Counted from the first letter of the stretch, positions 40,080 through 52,593 are shown. The stretch: 53,348 nt of DNA from Scopulibacillus daqui (GCF_016908855.1 NZ_JAFBER010000020.1:1-53348), one strand, 5' to 3'. The notes: generated from the sequence alone by a model not told the origin. Numbers and translations are program-made.

Positions 40080-41120
40080 ATGATCCAACTGAAGAGCATT
40101 AAGAAATCTTACCCTTCAAAAAACGGTGCAGTGGAAGCATTGAGCGGTATTGATTTAAGCATCAGACAAGGTGAGATTTTTGGCATTATTGGCTACAGCG
40201 GTGCTGGCAAGAGCACTTTAATCCGATTGATCAATAGGCTGGAACAACCGACGAGCGGCCGTTTAATCGTTGACGGCAAAGAAATCTCCAGCTTATCAAA
40301 AAAAGAATTGCGTGAGGCAAGAAAAGACATCGGTATGATATTCCAGCATTTTAATCTGTTATGGTCAAGAACTGTAAAAGGGAATATTTCTTTTCCTCTT
40401 GAAGTGGCCGGTGTGAAAAAAGCTGAAAGAAAAAAGAGGGTCCAAGAGTTAATTAAACTCGTTGGATTAGAAGGACGTGAAAATGCTTATCCGTCACAAT
40501 TAAGCGGCGGTCAGAAACAACGTGTCGGCATCGCAAGAGCTTTGGCCAATAATCCTAAAGTATTGCTTTGCGATGAAGCGACTTCTGCACTCGATCCAAA
40601 AACAACAAATTCGATTTTAGACTTGCTTCTCAATATTAATAAAAAATTAGGCTTAACGATCGTTATGATTACGCATGAAATGCATGTTGTGAAGAAGATT
40701 TGCCATAAAGTAGCGGTGCTTGATACAGGGAAAATTGTGGAAGAAGGCAATGTCTTAGACGTTTTTCAAAATCCAAAAATGGCTATTACGAAGGAATTTG
40801 TGAAGCAAATCACTCATCAGGAAGAAGCGGATGAAGCGGTTGACCTTATGAAACAAACGCATCCATCAGGCACCATTATTAAATTATTGTTTAAAGGAGA
40901 TTCAGCCAAACGTCCGATCATTAATGAGTTATTTCAAAGGCAGCGTGTTGAAATTAATATTTTGGAAGGCAATATTTCACAAACACAAAATGGGGCGTTT
41001 GGAACATTAACGCTTCTTATAGATGGCAATATCCGCGAGATAAAAAGCGCTATAGATTATATAGAACAACAAGGCGTTGGAGTTGAGGTGATACAAGATG
41101 CTGCACAGCTTATTTCCTAA
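40080..41120 (+). CDS. metN: Methionine ABC importer ATPase MetN
   Basis: A 346-residue ATP-binding subunit of the MetNPQ uptake system. Walker A GYSGAGKST, Q-loop MIFQHFNLL, signature LSGGQKQRV, Walker B VLLCDEATSALD and the H-loop ITHEMHVV are intact. Residues about 265-343 form the NIL regulatory domain that binds methionine. It overlaps metP by 23 bases. Expression is governed by the S-box upstream. Confidence 0.97.
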   Translation: MIQLKSIKKSYPSKNGAVEALSGIDLSIRQGEIFGIIGYSGAGKSTLIRLINRLEQPTSGRLIVDGKEISSLSKKELREARKDIGMIFQHFNLLWSRTVKGNISFPLEVAGVKKAERKKRVQELIKLVGLEGRENAYPSQLSGGQKQRVGIARALANNPKVLLCDEATSALDPKTTNSILDLLLNINKKLGLTIVMITHEMHVVKKICHKVAVLDTGKIVEEGNVLDVFQNPKMAITKEFVKQITHQEEADEAVDLMKQTHPSGTIIKLLFKGDSAKRPIINELFQRQRVEINILEGNISQTQNGAFGTLTLLIDGNIREIKSAIDYIEQQGVGVEVIQDAAQLIS

Positions 41121-41766
41121 CGCTGATTGGAGCGAGCTTTGGCAAGCCGTATTACAAACGCTTTATATGACGGTTATTTCGATTGCGGCAACCGTCATAT
41201 TAGGAATTATTTTGGGATTGCTATTATTTGTAACAGCCAAAGGAAATATGTTTGAAAATAAAATCGTCTACAAGTGTGTTTCAGCTGTTGTCAATATTTT
41301 TCGTTCCATTCCGTTTATTATCCTTATTATATTACTGATTCCGCTGACAACGATCTTGGTCGGCACAATGCTCGGTTCAACAGCTGCCCTTCCTGCACTT
41401 ATAGTCGGATCGGCTCCGTTTTACGCTCGTTTGGTAGAGATTGGACTGCGGGAAATTGATAAAGGAGTCATTGAAGCCGCCCAAGCAATGGGAGCAAGCA
41501 AATGGCAAATTATTTGGAAAGTACTCTTGCCTGAATCATTGCCGGCGCTTTCTTCCGGAATAACGGTGACAGCTATTGCTCTTGTAGGCTTTACAGCGAT
41601 GGCGGGCGTTATTGGCGCAGGCGGTTTAGGAACGCTTGCTTATAACGAAGGTTACGAACGCGGAAATAGCGATGTCACGATACTGTCGACAATTTGCATA
41701 CTTATCATTGTTTTTATTTTGCAATTTATAGGAGATTTTATAACGAAAAAATTAGATAAAAGATAG
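41098..41766 (+). CDS. metP: Methionine ABC importer permease MetP (MetI)
   Basis: A 222-residue permease with about five membrane helices. The EAA loop that docks on the ATPase is seen as EAAQAMGASKWQIIWKVLLPE (about 123-143). The start ATG lies inside the end of metN, preceded by GAGGTG, and metQ follows after 13 bases. Confidence 0.96.
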   Translation: MLHSLFPNADWSELWQAVLQTLYMTVISIAATVILGIILGLLLFVTAKGNMFENKIVYKCVSAVVNIFRSIPFIILIILLIPLTTILVGTMLGSTAALPALIVGSAPFYARLVEIGLREIDKGVIEAAQAMGASKWQIIWKVLLPESLPALSSGITVTAIALVGFTAMAGVIGAGGLGTLAYNEGYERGNSDVTILSTICILIIVFILQFIGDFITKKLDKR

Positions 41767-41779
41767 GAGAAAACAAAGA

Positions 41780-42598
41780 ATGAAGAAGATATATGCATTG
41801 GTCATAAGTCTAAGCTTAGTATTTCTTTTAGCTGCTTGCGGAGCTGGAAAAGATGGAAAAAACGAAAAAACGAATACGTTAACAGTCGGGGCGACTCCTG
41901 TTCCTCATGCGGAAATTCTTGAAAAGGCAAAACCGATATTGAAAAAGCAAGGTGTTAATTTAAAAATCGTTAAGTTCCAAGATTATGTCACACCAAATAA
42001 AGCTTTAGCAGCAGGGGATATTGATGCCAACTATTTCCAGACCATTCCTTATTTAAGAGTGCAAGAAAAGAAACTCCATTACAATTTTAAAGATGTTGGA
42101 AACATCCATATCGAACCGATTGGTATTTACTCAAAAAAATATAAAAGCTTAAAGCAACTCCCCGACGGCGCAACAATCATTATGAGCAATTCAGTTTCTG
42201 ATGAGCCGCGGATGCTGCTGCTCCTTCAAAAAGCGGGGCTTATCAAATTGAAAAATGGCGGCAATGTCAACTCAAGAATTGATGACATCACGTCTAACCC
42301 AAAACATTTAAAAATAGAAGCAAAATATGATGCTGCTATGCTTCCTAAAATTTATAAAAACGGCGAAGGAGATGCTTTGCTGATCAATACGAACTACGCA
42401 TTAGACGCGGGTCTGGATCCAAAAAAGGATGCTATTGCAATGGAAAATGAAAAATCTCCATATGCCAATGCCATCGTTGTGAAAGCAAAAGATGAAAATA
42501 ATCCAGCTGTTAAAAAACTGGTGAAGGTGCTTCATTCAAAAGAAATCCAAGATTTTATTAATAAGAAGTATAAGGGCGCTGTTGTTCCAATTAAATAG
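41780..42598 (+). CDS. metQ: Methionine-binding lipoprotein MetQ
   Basis: The 272-residue substrate-binding protein of the NlpA family. The lipobox LLAAC places the lipidated cysteine at residue 20. TVGATPVPHAEIL, FQDYVTPNKALAAGDIDANYFQT and NTNYALDAGLDP are characteristic of MetQ. Last gene of the riboswitch-controlled operon. The 195 bases after it show a loose inverted repeat (GCTGTGT / ACACAGC) but no clear terminator. Confidence 0.96.
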   Translation: MKKIYALVISLSLVFLLAACGAGKDGKNEKTNTLTVGATPVPHAEILEKAKPILKKQGVNLKIVKFQDYVTPNKALAAGDIDANYFQTIPYLRVQEKKLHYNFKDVGNIHIEPIGIYSKKYKSLKQLPDGATIIMSNSVSDEPRMLLLLQKAGLIKLKNGGNVNSRIDDITSNPKHLKIEAKYDAAMLPKIYKNGEGDALLINTNYALDAGLDPKKDAIAMENEKSPYANAIVVKAKDENNPAVKKLVKVLHSKEIQDFINKKYKGAVVPIK

Positions 42599-42799
42599 TC
42601 TGAAGAAGTTGGACGCAAGAGTCTGGCGCTGTGTTTATGGCGTGCGCGCCGCTGTTGGATTTCTTGTAGTCGCACAGCCGCTTTTCACACAGCCCGGAGC
42701 AGCTATAGTTACTCCTTTTAACATGTTTTAAAGCATCGCATAATTATACGTGTTCTTGACATACTAAAACCTGAACTTCTGTAGAAGAGAGGTATGAGA

Positions 42800-43171
42800 G
42801 TGGAAAAAGAACACACATCTGCAAATGTCACTGAACAAATTATTTTGGATTACAAATCCGGACTTCATGAATTTGAAAAGAAAATGCCTCATATTGCAGA
42901 TAAGTATAATGAATTTACAGCAGCATGTTTTAAAGAAGGTGAACTTGACCAAAAGCAAAAACAATTAATTGCTCTCGGCATCAGCATATACTCTCAAGAT
43001 GAGTATTGCATTGTATATCATACTAAAGGCTGTATGGATCAAGGATGTACGGAAAAAGAAATTCTAGAGGCAGCTGGTGTGACAGCCGCTTTTGGCGGCG
43101 GCGCAGCAATCAGCCAGTCGGTGACATTGGTCCAGGATACTTTGGATGAGCTTAATCAGATGAAACACTAG
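42800..43171 (+). CDS. yurZ: Carboxymuconolactone decarboxylase/AhpD-like protein, YurZ
   Basis: A 123-residue all-helical CMD-family protein. The active-site region YCIVYHTKGCMDQGCTEKEI contains the Cys and His of the AhpD-type thiol site, and the LDQKQKQLIALGISI segment precedes it. A peroxidase or thiol-disulfide role is likely but unproven. GTG 42800 stands 6 bases after AGAGAGGT; the ATG at 42794 touches the ribosome site. The position between metQ and sufC equals B. subtilis yurZ. Confidence 0.82.
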   Translation: MEKEHTSANVTEQIILDYKSGLHEFEKKMPHIADKYNEFTAACFKEGELDQKQKQLIALGISIYSQDEYCIVYHTKGCMDQGCTEKEILEAAGVTAAFGGGAAISQSVTLVQDTLDELNQMKH

Positions 43172-43336
43172 ACAATATTGAAAAACAGAGGAATATCCAG
43201 CTATTTTTCCCTTTATACTGTTAGGGGCATTAGAGGAAGCGACAATGCCGGCTATCGTTCGAAATGTTTTAAATTGCGTTTTGGGTGCAGATATTTTATA
43301 TGTTAACCTTGAATTTGTTAAAACATTTTGAAAGGG

Positions 43337-43537
43337 ATGGTTTATATCAACACCCAAAACCAGATTCGTCTGTTACACACCAGCGAAATGGAAAAAGCGA
43401 TGCATCATTGTCATGGTATTGGTTATGCTGAATACGAGAGAAGCTTGGAAAAACGAATTCAAGTTGAAAAAACACGCGAAAAAGACTATCGAAAATGCAA
43501 CACCATTGCAGCTGAGCAGGACCATAAAATAATTTAG
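43337..43537 (+). CDS. Small charged hypothetical protein
   Basis: About 66 residues, rich in His, Glu, Arg and Lys (MEKAMHHCHGIGYAEYERSLEKR). It is probably helical, with no family recognised. The start is uncertain: the ATG at 43337 has AAAGGG touching it and the TTG at 43328 has no ribosome site. A good terminator follows, which supports a real transcript. Confidence 0.4.
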   Translation: MVYINTQNQIRLLHTSEMEKAMHHCHGIGYAEYERSLEKRIQVEKTREKDYRKCNTIAAEQDHKII

Positions 43538-43550
43538 TTATAGACATCAT

Positions 43551-43578
43551 AAAAACCAGTCTTTACGGCTGGTTTTTC
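43551..43578 (+). terminator. Terminator before the suf operon
   Basis: AAAAACCAG / CTGGTTTTT stem with T run. Confidence 0.88.
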
Positions 43579-43738
43579 TCCTTATTATAGGTAAAAACTT
43601 TTACATAACATTATTTGAAATGTATTTGGATTTGATATAAGATTGTAATGAGAATAGAATGAGAATAATAATGAATAAATCTTCCTATTTAAATATAGGA
43701 AAAGTAAAGATAAGACATCAATTAACGGAGGTATGACC

Positions 43739-44524
43739 ATGTCTGCACCAAATCTTAAAATCGAAAATCTTCATGTTTCTATAGAGGATAAGGAAATTGT
43801 TAAGGGATTTAACTTAGAAATCAACGGCGGGGAAATCCATGCGATTATGGGTCCTAATGGTACTGGTAAGTCAACGCTTGCTTCTGCTATAATGGGGCAC
43901 CCTAAATATGAGATTACAGAAGGCTCTGTGATACTTGATGGCCAAAATATTCTAGAAATGGAAGTCGATGAAAGGGCTCGTGCCGGCCTTTATTTAGCTA
44001 TGCAATATCCAAGTGAAATCAGCGGTGTAACAAATGCCGACTTCTTAAGAACTGCGATCAATGCGCGCCGCGGCGAAGGAAATGAAATTCCATTAATGAA
44101 GTTTATTAAGCAGCTTGATAAAAAAATGGATTTGCTCGACATCGACCAAGAATTTGCACAACGTTATTTAAATGAAGGATTCAGCGGCGGTGAGAAAAAA
44201 CGCAACGAAATTCTTCAGCTTATGATGCTTGAACCAAAGATTGCTATCCTCGACGAGATCGATTCAGGATTGGACATCGATGCGCTTAAAGTCGTTGCAA
44301 AAGGCGTTAACGAAATGCGTTCTCCTGAGTTTGGATGCTTAATCATTACTCACTATCAACGCTTATTACAATATATTACACCTGACAAAGTCCACGTTAT
44401 GATGCAAGGCCGTATTGTCAAATCCGGCGGACCTGAGCTTGCACAGCGTCTTGAAGAAGAAGGTTATGACGGTCTGAAAGCAGAACTCGGCATTGTAGAT
44501 GAAGCGGAAGAACAAGAAGTATAA
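43739..44524 (+). CDS. sufC: Fe-S cluster assembly ATPase SufC
   Basis: The 261-residue ABC-type ATPase of the SufBCD scaffold. Walker A GPNGTGKST, signature FSGGEKKRNEI and Walker B IAILDEIDSGLD are present, as is the SufC-typical EISGVTNADFLR segment. The ATG at 43739 is 7 bases after GGAGG; the ATG at 43733 touches the ribosome site. First gene of sufCDSUB, the B. subtilis order. Confidence 0.97.
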   Translation: MSAPNLKIENLHVSIEDKEIVKGFNLEINGGEIHAIMGPNGTGKSTLASAIMGHPKYEITEGSVILDGQNILEMEVDERARAGLYLAMQYPSEISGVTNADFLRTAINARRGEGNEIPLMKFIKQLDKKMDLLDIDQEFAQRYLNEGFSGGEKKRNEILQLMMLEPKIAILDEIDSGLDIDALKVVAKGVNEMRSPEFGCLIITHYQRLLQYITPDKVHVMMQGRIVKSGGPELAQRLEEEGYDGLKAELGIVDEAEEQEV

Positions 44525-44584
44525 GGTTGAGAGCTTTTTAACGCTAGAGCATTCAAATGATCTTGATGAGGTAGGAGGAATAAT

Positions 44585-47548
<2,964 letters not shown>

Positions 47549-47695
47549 AGTTCATGTTCAAAAAGGATAAATAGAGCCTCCTTTTCCGGACTCTTTGAAC
47601 ACAATCAAAATAAGCATGTATCGGGAAAACGAATATGTTACAATGAACCTGCATGTTAATAGTAGGCAGCGCCATTATATTAAGGAGGGTTTTCA

Positions 47696-49093
47696 ATGGC
47701 CAAGAAAATGCCTGAAATTGGCGATTATAAATATGGCTTTAGAGATAAAGACGTCTCGGTCTACCGTACAGAACGCGGTTTGACTAAGGAAGTTGTTGAA
47801 GATATATCCAGACGAAAAAATGAACCGCAGTGGATGCTTGATATCAGATTAAAGGCACTTGAACATTTCTACAGCAGACCAATGCCGCAGTGGGGCGGTA
47901 ATTTAAATGATCTTAATTTTGATGACATCACATATTACGTGAAGCCTTCAGAGAAATCCGGACGTTCATGGGATGAAGTTCCTGAAGAAATTAAGCGGAC
48001 TTTTGACAAGCTTGGCATTCCGGAAGCTGAGCAAAAATATCTTGCCGGGGTTTCAGCGCAATACGAATCTGAAGTTGTTTACCACAATATGAAAAAAGAT
48101 CTTGAAGAAATGGGAATTGTCTTTAAAGACACTGATTCCGCATTAAAAGAAAATGAAGATCTTTTCAAAGAATATTTTGGAACAGTTGTCCCTTATTCCG
48201 ATAACAAATTCGCAGCGCTAAACACCGCAGTATGGTCCGGCGGCTCATTTATCTATGTTCCTAAAGGCGTTAAGTGCGAAACGCCGCTGCAAGCTTATTT
48301 CCGCATCAACTCAGAAAATATGGGGCAATTTGAACGGACATTAATTATCGTTGACGAAGGCGCATCAGTTCACTATGTTGAAGGCTGTACAGCACCGGTA
48401 TATACAACAAACTCTTTGCACAGTGCAGTAGTTGAAATTATTATTAAGAAAGATGCTTACTGCCGTTATACAACTATCCAAAACTGGGCAAACAACGTAT
48501 ACAACCTCGTAACTAAGCGCGCTGTTGCGTACGAAAATGCAACGATGGAATGGATCGACGGCAACATCGGCTCAAAATTAACGATGAAATATCCTGCTGT
48601 ATTGCTTAAAGGTGAAGGGGCAAGAGGCAATACATTATCCATCGCCATCGCAGGCAAAGGACAAAACCAAGATGCAGGCGCTAAAATGATGCACTTAGCG
48701 CCAAACACATCTTCAACAATAGTATCGAAATCCATTTCGAAAAACGGCGGAAATGTTACGTACCGCGGCATCGTTCACTTCGGACGCAAAGCGGCGAACT
48801 CCCGCTCCAATGTCGAGTGTGATACGCTGATAATGGATAATGAATCCACTTCTGATACAATTCCATACAATGAAATTCTTAATGAGAACATTTCATTGGA
48901 ACACGAAGCAAAAGTATCTAAAGTATCCGAAGAGCAGCTCTTCTATCTCATGAGCCGCGGCGTTTCAGAACAAGAAGCAACTGAAATGATCGTCATGGGA
49001 TTCATCGAACCATTTACTAAAGAACTGCCAATGGAATATGCTGTTGAAATGAACCGTTTGATTAAATTCGAAATGGAAGGTAGCATTGGTTAA
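47696..49093 (+). CDS. sufB: Fe-S cluster assembly protein SufB
   Basis: The 465-residue main scaffold of the SufBCD complex. [39 protein letters not shown] (with the conserved Cys) and the C-terminal [26 protein letters not shown] segment are diagnostic. The ribosome site AAGGAGGG is strong. The stop codon is followed directly by accessory DNA, the remnant of an integrase, with no housekeeping terminator visible. Confidence 0.97.
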   Translation: MAKKMPEIGDYKYGFRDKDVSVYRTERGLTKEVVEDISRRKNEPQWMLDIRLKALEHFYSRPMPQWGGNLNDLNFDDITYYVKPSEKSGRSWDEVPEEIKRTFDKLGIPEAEQKYLAGVSAQYESEVVYHNMKKDLEEMGIVFKDTDSALKENEDLFKEYFGTVVPYSDNKFAALNTAVWSGGSFIYVPKGVKCETPLQAYFRINSENMGQFERTLIIVDEGASVHYVEGCTAPVYTTNSLHSAVVEIIIKKDAYCRYTTIQNWANNVYNLVTKRAVAYENATMEWIDGNIGSKLTMKYPAVLLKGEGARGNTLSIAIAGKGQNQDAGAKMMHLAPNTSSTIVSKSISKNGGNVTYRGIVHFGRKAANSRSNVECDTLIMDNESTSDTIPYNEILNENISLEHEAKVSKVSEEQLFYLMSRGVSEQEATEMIVMGFIEPFTKELPMEYAVEMNRLIKFEMEGSIG

Positions 49094-49129
49094 TCTTGAT
49101 ATATCAATGATTTTAACCAAATAATGTAG

Positions 49130-49178
49130 GTTACACCCACAATCCACCCACAAAAAAATTAAAGGTTGTGGGTGTAAC
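49130..49178. terminator. Inverted repeat at the sufB/integrase junction
   Basis: Perfect 13-base arms GTTACACCCACAA (49130-49142) and TTGTGGGTGTAAC (49166-49178), with a further ACCCACAA copy between them. The right arm codes for the last residues of the integrase remnant. It may be the shared sufB/integrase terminator or an arm-type recombination site. Confidence 0.55.
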
Positions 49179-50238
49179 TCTCATATAATTCAAGAGCATC
49201 ATCCTCAATCTTTTCAGTTATATGCAGATAAGTATCTGCGGTTACTTTTACACTAGCGTGTCCAATTCTTTCGGACACGTATTTTAAATTTGCACCAGCT
49301 TCAAGTAAATGTACTGCATGTGAATGACGTAGAGCATGTGGTGATAATATTGGTGAATTTGCACGTTTACGCTTTGAAGTATTCTCTTACTACGTTTGTT
49401 CTTAACCAGCGGCCGTCATGTTGATGAAAGATAATATCTGACTTTGGCGCTTTGTAATTTTCATACATTAGGTACATTTCTTTACGATTAATCTTCTGCT
49501 TTTTAAGCAAGTGAATTGTTTTATTATCGAGTTTAATTGTTCGTAAACTTTTCTTAGATTTAGGCGTTGATAAATAAGCCGTTGAATTTAATGGGTAGAC
49601 CAAAGTTTTATTAACTGTCAATGTGTTTTTTTCAAAATCAATGTCCTTCCAAGTTAAAGCTAAAGCTTCACCAATACGAAGTCCCGTACGAGCTATTAAA
49701 GAAAAAAGAATATAATACTGGATAGAATGTTTATATTTAGCATTTTTAACTGGACGTTTGACTTCATTAAGAAATATTTCAAGTTGTTCACGAGTGAAAT
49801 ATTTCAATTCATCTTTTTATCAGGATTTTTAGGAATGTTTATTCGTACAATTGGGATTCTCACGTAATATTTTAAATTCGTGAACAGCATCGTGTAATGC
49901 GGTACTCATTATACTGTGAATACGCCTAATCGTACCCTTGCTATAATGATTTATTAATTCATTAATCCACTTTTGATATTCAGTTCTTGTAATTTCCTTT
50001 AGTTTGTAATTTCCCCAGCGTGGAAGAATATTTAATCTTACATTCCTCTCTTGAACAGAATAGGTTATTGGTTTTACGTTAGGCTTTTTATACACTTCTA
50101 ACCATTTTTCAAAAAACTTGTCCACTTGCTCATTTCCATCTTCTGAAAATCCGTAGTATTCAATTTCCATCTCAACTTGTGCCGCTGCAAGTTGTGCTTC
50201 TTTTTTAGTTTTGAATCCACGTTTTGATTTTTCTTTTT
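49159..50238 (-). pseudogene. Tyrosine integrase, decayed
   Basis: Pieces of one phage/ICE-type integrase in three frames. N-terminal arm-binding and core-binding parts (KRGFKTKKEAQLAAAQVE, then WGNYKLKEITRTEYQKWI) lie at 49829-50238. The catalytic domain with ARTGLRIGEALAL lies at 49367-49807. The C-terminal part with [16 protein letters not shown] and the nucleophile Tyr in TADTYLHI lies at 49159-49370. Frameshifts are needed near 49370, 49810 and 49845, and a TAA interrupts the 5' end at about 50238. Arg, His-x-x-Arg and Tyr were all present, so it was once functional. It marks an integration next to sufB. Confidence 0.85.
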
Positions 50239-50275
50239 ATAGAATGGTTATTTTAAAGAATGGGAGGATTGAAAT

Positions 50276-50617
50276 ATGAATGATAAAGAAAGAGAAGAAC
50301 TAGCTTCTAAATTGTTGCTGATGAAAAATGCCATATTGGCATTATATGAACATGTTGATCCTAATTTTAGAACAAGAGATTTCGTTTTACTTAAATATGG
50401 ATATACGTCTGAGGAAATGGGTCAATTAGATCACTATTTAGTGGATATTCAGTTAACTAAAAAAATACCGACTAAAGAAGAATTTAGAAAAAAGATTGCT
50501 GAAATAAAAGATCTTCCTGTGGATAGTATTCCAATGCTCCATGTAGAAGAGGTGTTGTTAGGGTATTATTCAGACGGAATGTACGAAAATAACATTGCTA
50601 AGATTTTAAATTTATAA
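50276..50617 (+). CDS. Hypothetical protein, possible toxin-module accessory
   Basis: A 113-residue acidic, helical, soluble protein (REELASKLLLMKNAILALYE, then LRTRD-like and VEEVLLGYYSDGM segments). No family is recognised with confidence. The ATG follows GGGAGG and a strong terminator follows. It lies between the integrase remnant and the lipase module, so cargo status or an immunity role is possible but unproven. Confidence 0.55.
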   Translation: MNDKEREELASKLLLMKNAILALYEHVDPNFRTRDFVLLKYGYTSEEMGQLDHYLVDIQLTKKIPTKEEFRKKIAEIKDLPVDSIPMLHVEEVLLGYYSDGMYENNIAKILNL

Positions 50618-50640
50618 GTATGTATTTAACAGAGTTTTCC

Positions 50641-50671
50641 CCCCGTATCTGCTTAGATGCGGGGTTTTTTA
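50641..50671 (+). terminator. Terminator after the 113-residue gene
   Basis: CCCCGTATCT / AGATGCGGGG stem followed by six T. Confidence 0.9.
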
Positions 50672-50772
50672 TTTGTCTATAAACATCATTTTATTTTTAA
50701 ATTCAAAAAAATGGTTTTAATCATATTGGAACAAATGGTAAAATTAACTTAATCACAATAAAAAGGTGTTGG

Positions 50773-51081
50773 TTGAAGATTAAAAAGAAACTATGGATAA
50801 CTATCGGTATTGTGGTTTTAATTTTCATTATTTTTATAGGAGGTGCTTATGTGAAGCATAAACAAGGTGAAAGAGAAATAATAGCTCAAGGAGAAAAAGT
50901 GGCGAAGAAATATTTAAAAGAAAAAGAAGGAATAAATCACGTTAAATTCAAAGATTATAGTATTTCTCCAATGAGAGTTATAACTTTAGACTATATCAAT
51001 GAAAAATCAAAAAAAGAAATTAGTGTTGATATGATTAGACACGAAAATGGACAGTGGGAGGTCCTTGGTATTGCCTACTAA
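50773..51081 (+). CDS. Small membrane-anchored protein, candidate immunity factor
   Basis: A 102-residue protein with a basic N terminus, one hydrophobic helix (about 7-27, WITIGIVVLIFIIFIGGAYV) and a small extracytoplasmic alpha+beta domain (helix GEKVAKKYLKEKEG, then alternating strands ending ENGQWEVLGI). The layout resembles small cystatin-like DUF proteins found beside secreted Bacillus toxins. TTG start at 50773 after AAAGGTG. It overlaps the start of the lipase gene, so the two are co-expressed. An extracytoplasmic domain is where a phospholipase toxin would have to be neutralised. Confidence 0.6.
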   Translation: MKIKKKLWITIGIVVLIFIIFIGGAYVKHKQGEREIIAQGEKVAKKYLKEKEGINHVKFKDYSISPMRVITLDYINEKSKKEISVDMIRHENGQWEVLGIAY

Positions 51082-52234
51082 TGCTATAAAAGATAAAGAT
51101 TTTTACTTTTTATCGGGTAGAGTGTATAAATGGGGAAAAACCGCAAAAACAGATAATAAAGAATGGGGAATTATTAATAGTAAAAAATGGATCGAAAAAG
51201 ATAAAGAAAGCGGCTTTCAAGCCAAAGTTTTTAAACATGACGATCAAGTCGTTATTGCCTTCGCTGGCACTAGTCCAAGTGACCTCGGTGATCTTCGGAC
51301 AGATGCCGAAATGGCTCTTAATGAGAGAAAGAGACGGCAAGAAAGAATGAAAGAACACTCTTATTCCCCTATCATAGGGAAGGCAATGGCTTCTTACGAC
51401 AACTATGAATCTAAGCATGATCAATTTACAGAAGCAGATAATCTTGTAAAGGATGTTAAAAAGAAATATCCTTCTGCTAAAATTTTTGTGACAGGGCATT
51501 CTTTAGGTGGCGCGTTAGCCCAATATACGGCTGCCAATCATGATCTTGAAGGTGTAACATTTAATGCGCCAGATATAACCAATACGCTTCCAAAAGACCT
51601 CCAAAAAGAAGTAAAAGAAGGCAAGTTCAATGGTAAAGTAACGAACTATGTTAATCCGAAAGATTGGATAGGAAGCGGTTACATAAAAGAATTTAAACAA
51701 CATGTAGGTTCAACCTATTATATTAATTCACCTTATAAGGGCAAACCTGAAGCCCCAAAAATAGGTATTCCGCAGTTTGATATCCCTTCTGCCTTAGTGA
51801 CAAATATTAAATGGTATGGCCAATCAGTTGCGGGACCAGGTTATCATTATTTAAATACAGATTATAAGTTTGATAAAGACGGCAACTTAGCTAATCCGGT
51901 TTTCGATCAAAAAACAGGTGAACAACTGATGGCTTCTCCGAGATATACTGCTGGAGGTCAAACAATCGAAGTTACCCCTGATAGATTACGACAACTTGCA
52001 ACCGAACTTGAACAAAGAATTGGTGCTGTTGAATCTGCGACCGGCTCTGTTGTGATGGCTGCGGAAGGATTATTCAGTGTGGAAGGCGCTAAAGAATTAA
52101 ATTTAGCGGAGCTTGCGGAACGCGTTATCCAAACGGTTAAAGGTGTTCAATATTTTCATACGGAAAAAATACAGGAACAGTCACAGATGTTAAAAGATGC
52201 AGCTTCTCGATTCGAACAAGCGGATGAGGATTAA
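51071..52234 (+). CDS. Lipase with C-terminal type VII secretion-like domain (reverse-LXG layout)
   Basis: About 387 residues. The N-terminal class-3 lipase/DUF2974-type alpha/beta hydrolase domain (1-290) opens with DKDFYFLSGRVYKWG and has the elbow TGHSLGGALA with nucleophile Ser144, a probable Asp198 (VNPKDWIG) and His259 (PGYHYLN). The C-terminal 90 residues (IEVTPDRLRQLATELEQRIGAVES onward) are helical and resemble the WXG/LXG-type secretion domains. There is no signal peptide. TTG 51071 stands 8 bases after GGGAGG; ATG 51047 is an alternative. The layout equals that of staphylococcal TslA, a T7-secreted phospholipase with reversed domain order; that equivalence is inference. Its partner gene follows 16 bases later. 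Confidence 0.72.
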   Translation: MPTNAIKDKDFYFLSGRVYKWGKTAKTDNKEWGIINSKKWIEKDKESGFQAKVFKHDDQVVIAFAGTSPSDLGDLRTDAEMALNERKRRQERMKEHSYSPIIGKAMASYDNYESKHDQFTEADNLVKDVKKKYPSAKIFVTGHSLGGALAQYTAANHDLEGVTFNAPDITNTLPKDLQKEVKEGKFNGKVTNYVNPKDWIGSGYIKEFKQHVGSTYYINSPYKGKPEAPKIGIPQFDIPSALVTNIKWYGQSVAGPGYHYLNTDYKFDKDGNLANPVFDQKTGEQLMASPRYTAGGQTIEVTPDRLRQLATELEQRIGAVESATGSVVMAAEGLFSVEGAKELNLAELAERVIQTVKGVQYFHTEKIQEQSQMLKDAASRFEQADED

Positions 52235-52250
52235 TTAAGAAGGTGAAAGG

Positions 52251-52541
52251 ATGATAATAAAGTCATTTGGTGAAGCGGAAAACCTATGCCGATTAATTGC
52301 TTATAGAATAGATGAGGAGATTAGCATTTTAAAAGAAACAGAAACTAAAATGAAACAAACTTATGGACAGCTGAACGATTGGAGAGGTCATTCCGCTGAT
52401 AAAAGCAAGCAAAAACTCAACTCGGCATTTTTTGATATTCAGAAAAAGGCAAGCGATCTGGAAGCACTCAAAGGGGCGTTGTACGCTAAACAACTTCAAG
52501 CAGCCTTTCCGCCTGTTGATATAGTTAAAAAAAGTAAATAA
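52251..52541 (+). CDS. Small WXG-motif helical protein, likely secretion partner
   Basis: A 96-residue protein of two long helices joined by NDWRGHSADKS, where Trp44-Arg-Gly46 is a WXG hairpin turn at the expected mid-point, as in WXG100/ESAT-6-type proteins and the small Lap/TlaA partners of LXG toxins. The ATG follows AAGGTGAAAGG, 16 bases after the lipase stop, and a terminator follows, so the operon is immunity candidate - lipase - partner. No C-terminal YxxxD/E signal is evident. Confidence 0.65.
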   Translation: MIIKSFGEAENLCRLIAYRIDEEISILKETETKMKQTYGQLNDWRGHSADKSKQKLNSAFFDIQKKASDLEALKGALYAKQLQAAFPPVDIVKKSK

Positions 52542-52565
52542 AAATTTCGATTCATATAAAAATGG

Positions 52566-52593
52566 TTCCTTCTCATTGAGAGGGACATTTTTT
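52566..52593 (+). terminator. Terminator of the lipase module
   Basis: TCCTTCTC-type stem with GAGAGGGA (one G-T pair) followed by six T. Confidence 0.75.
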
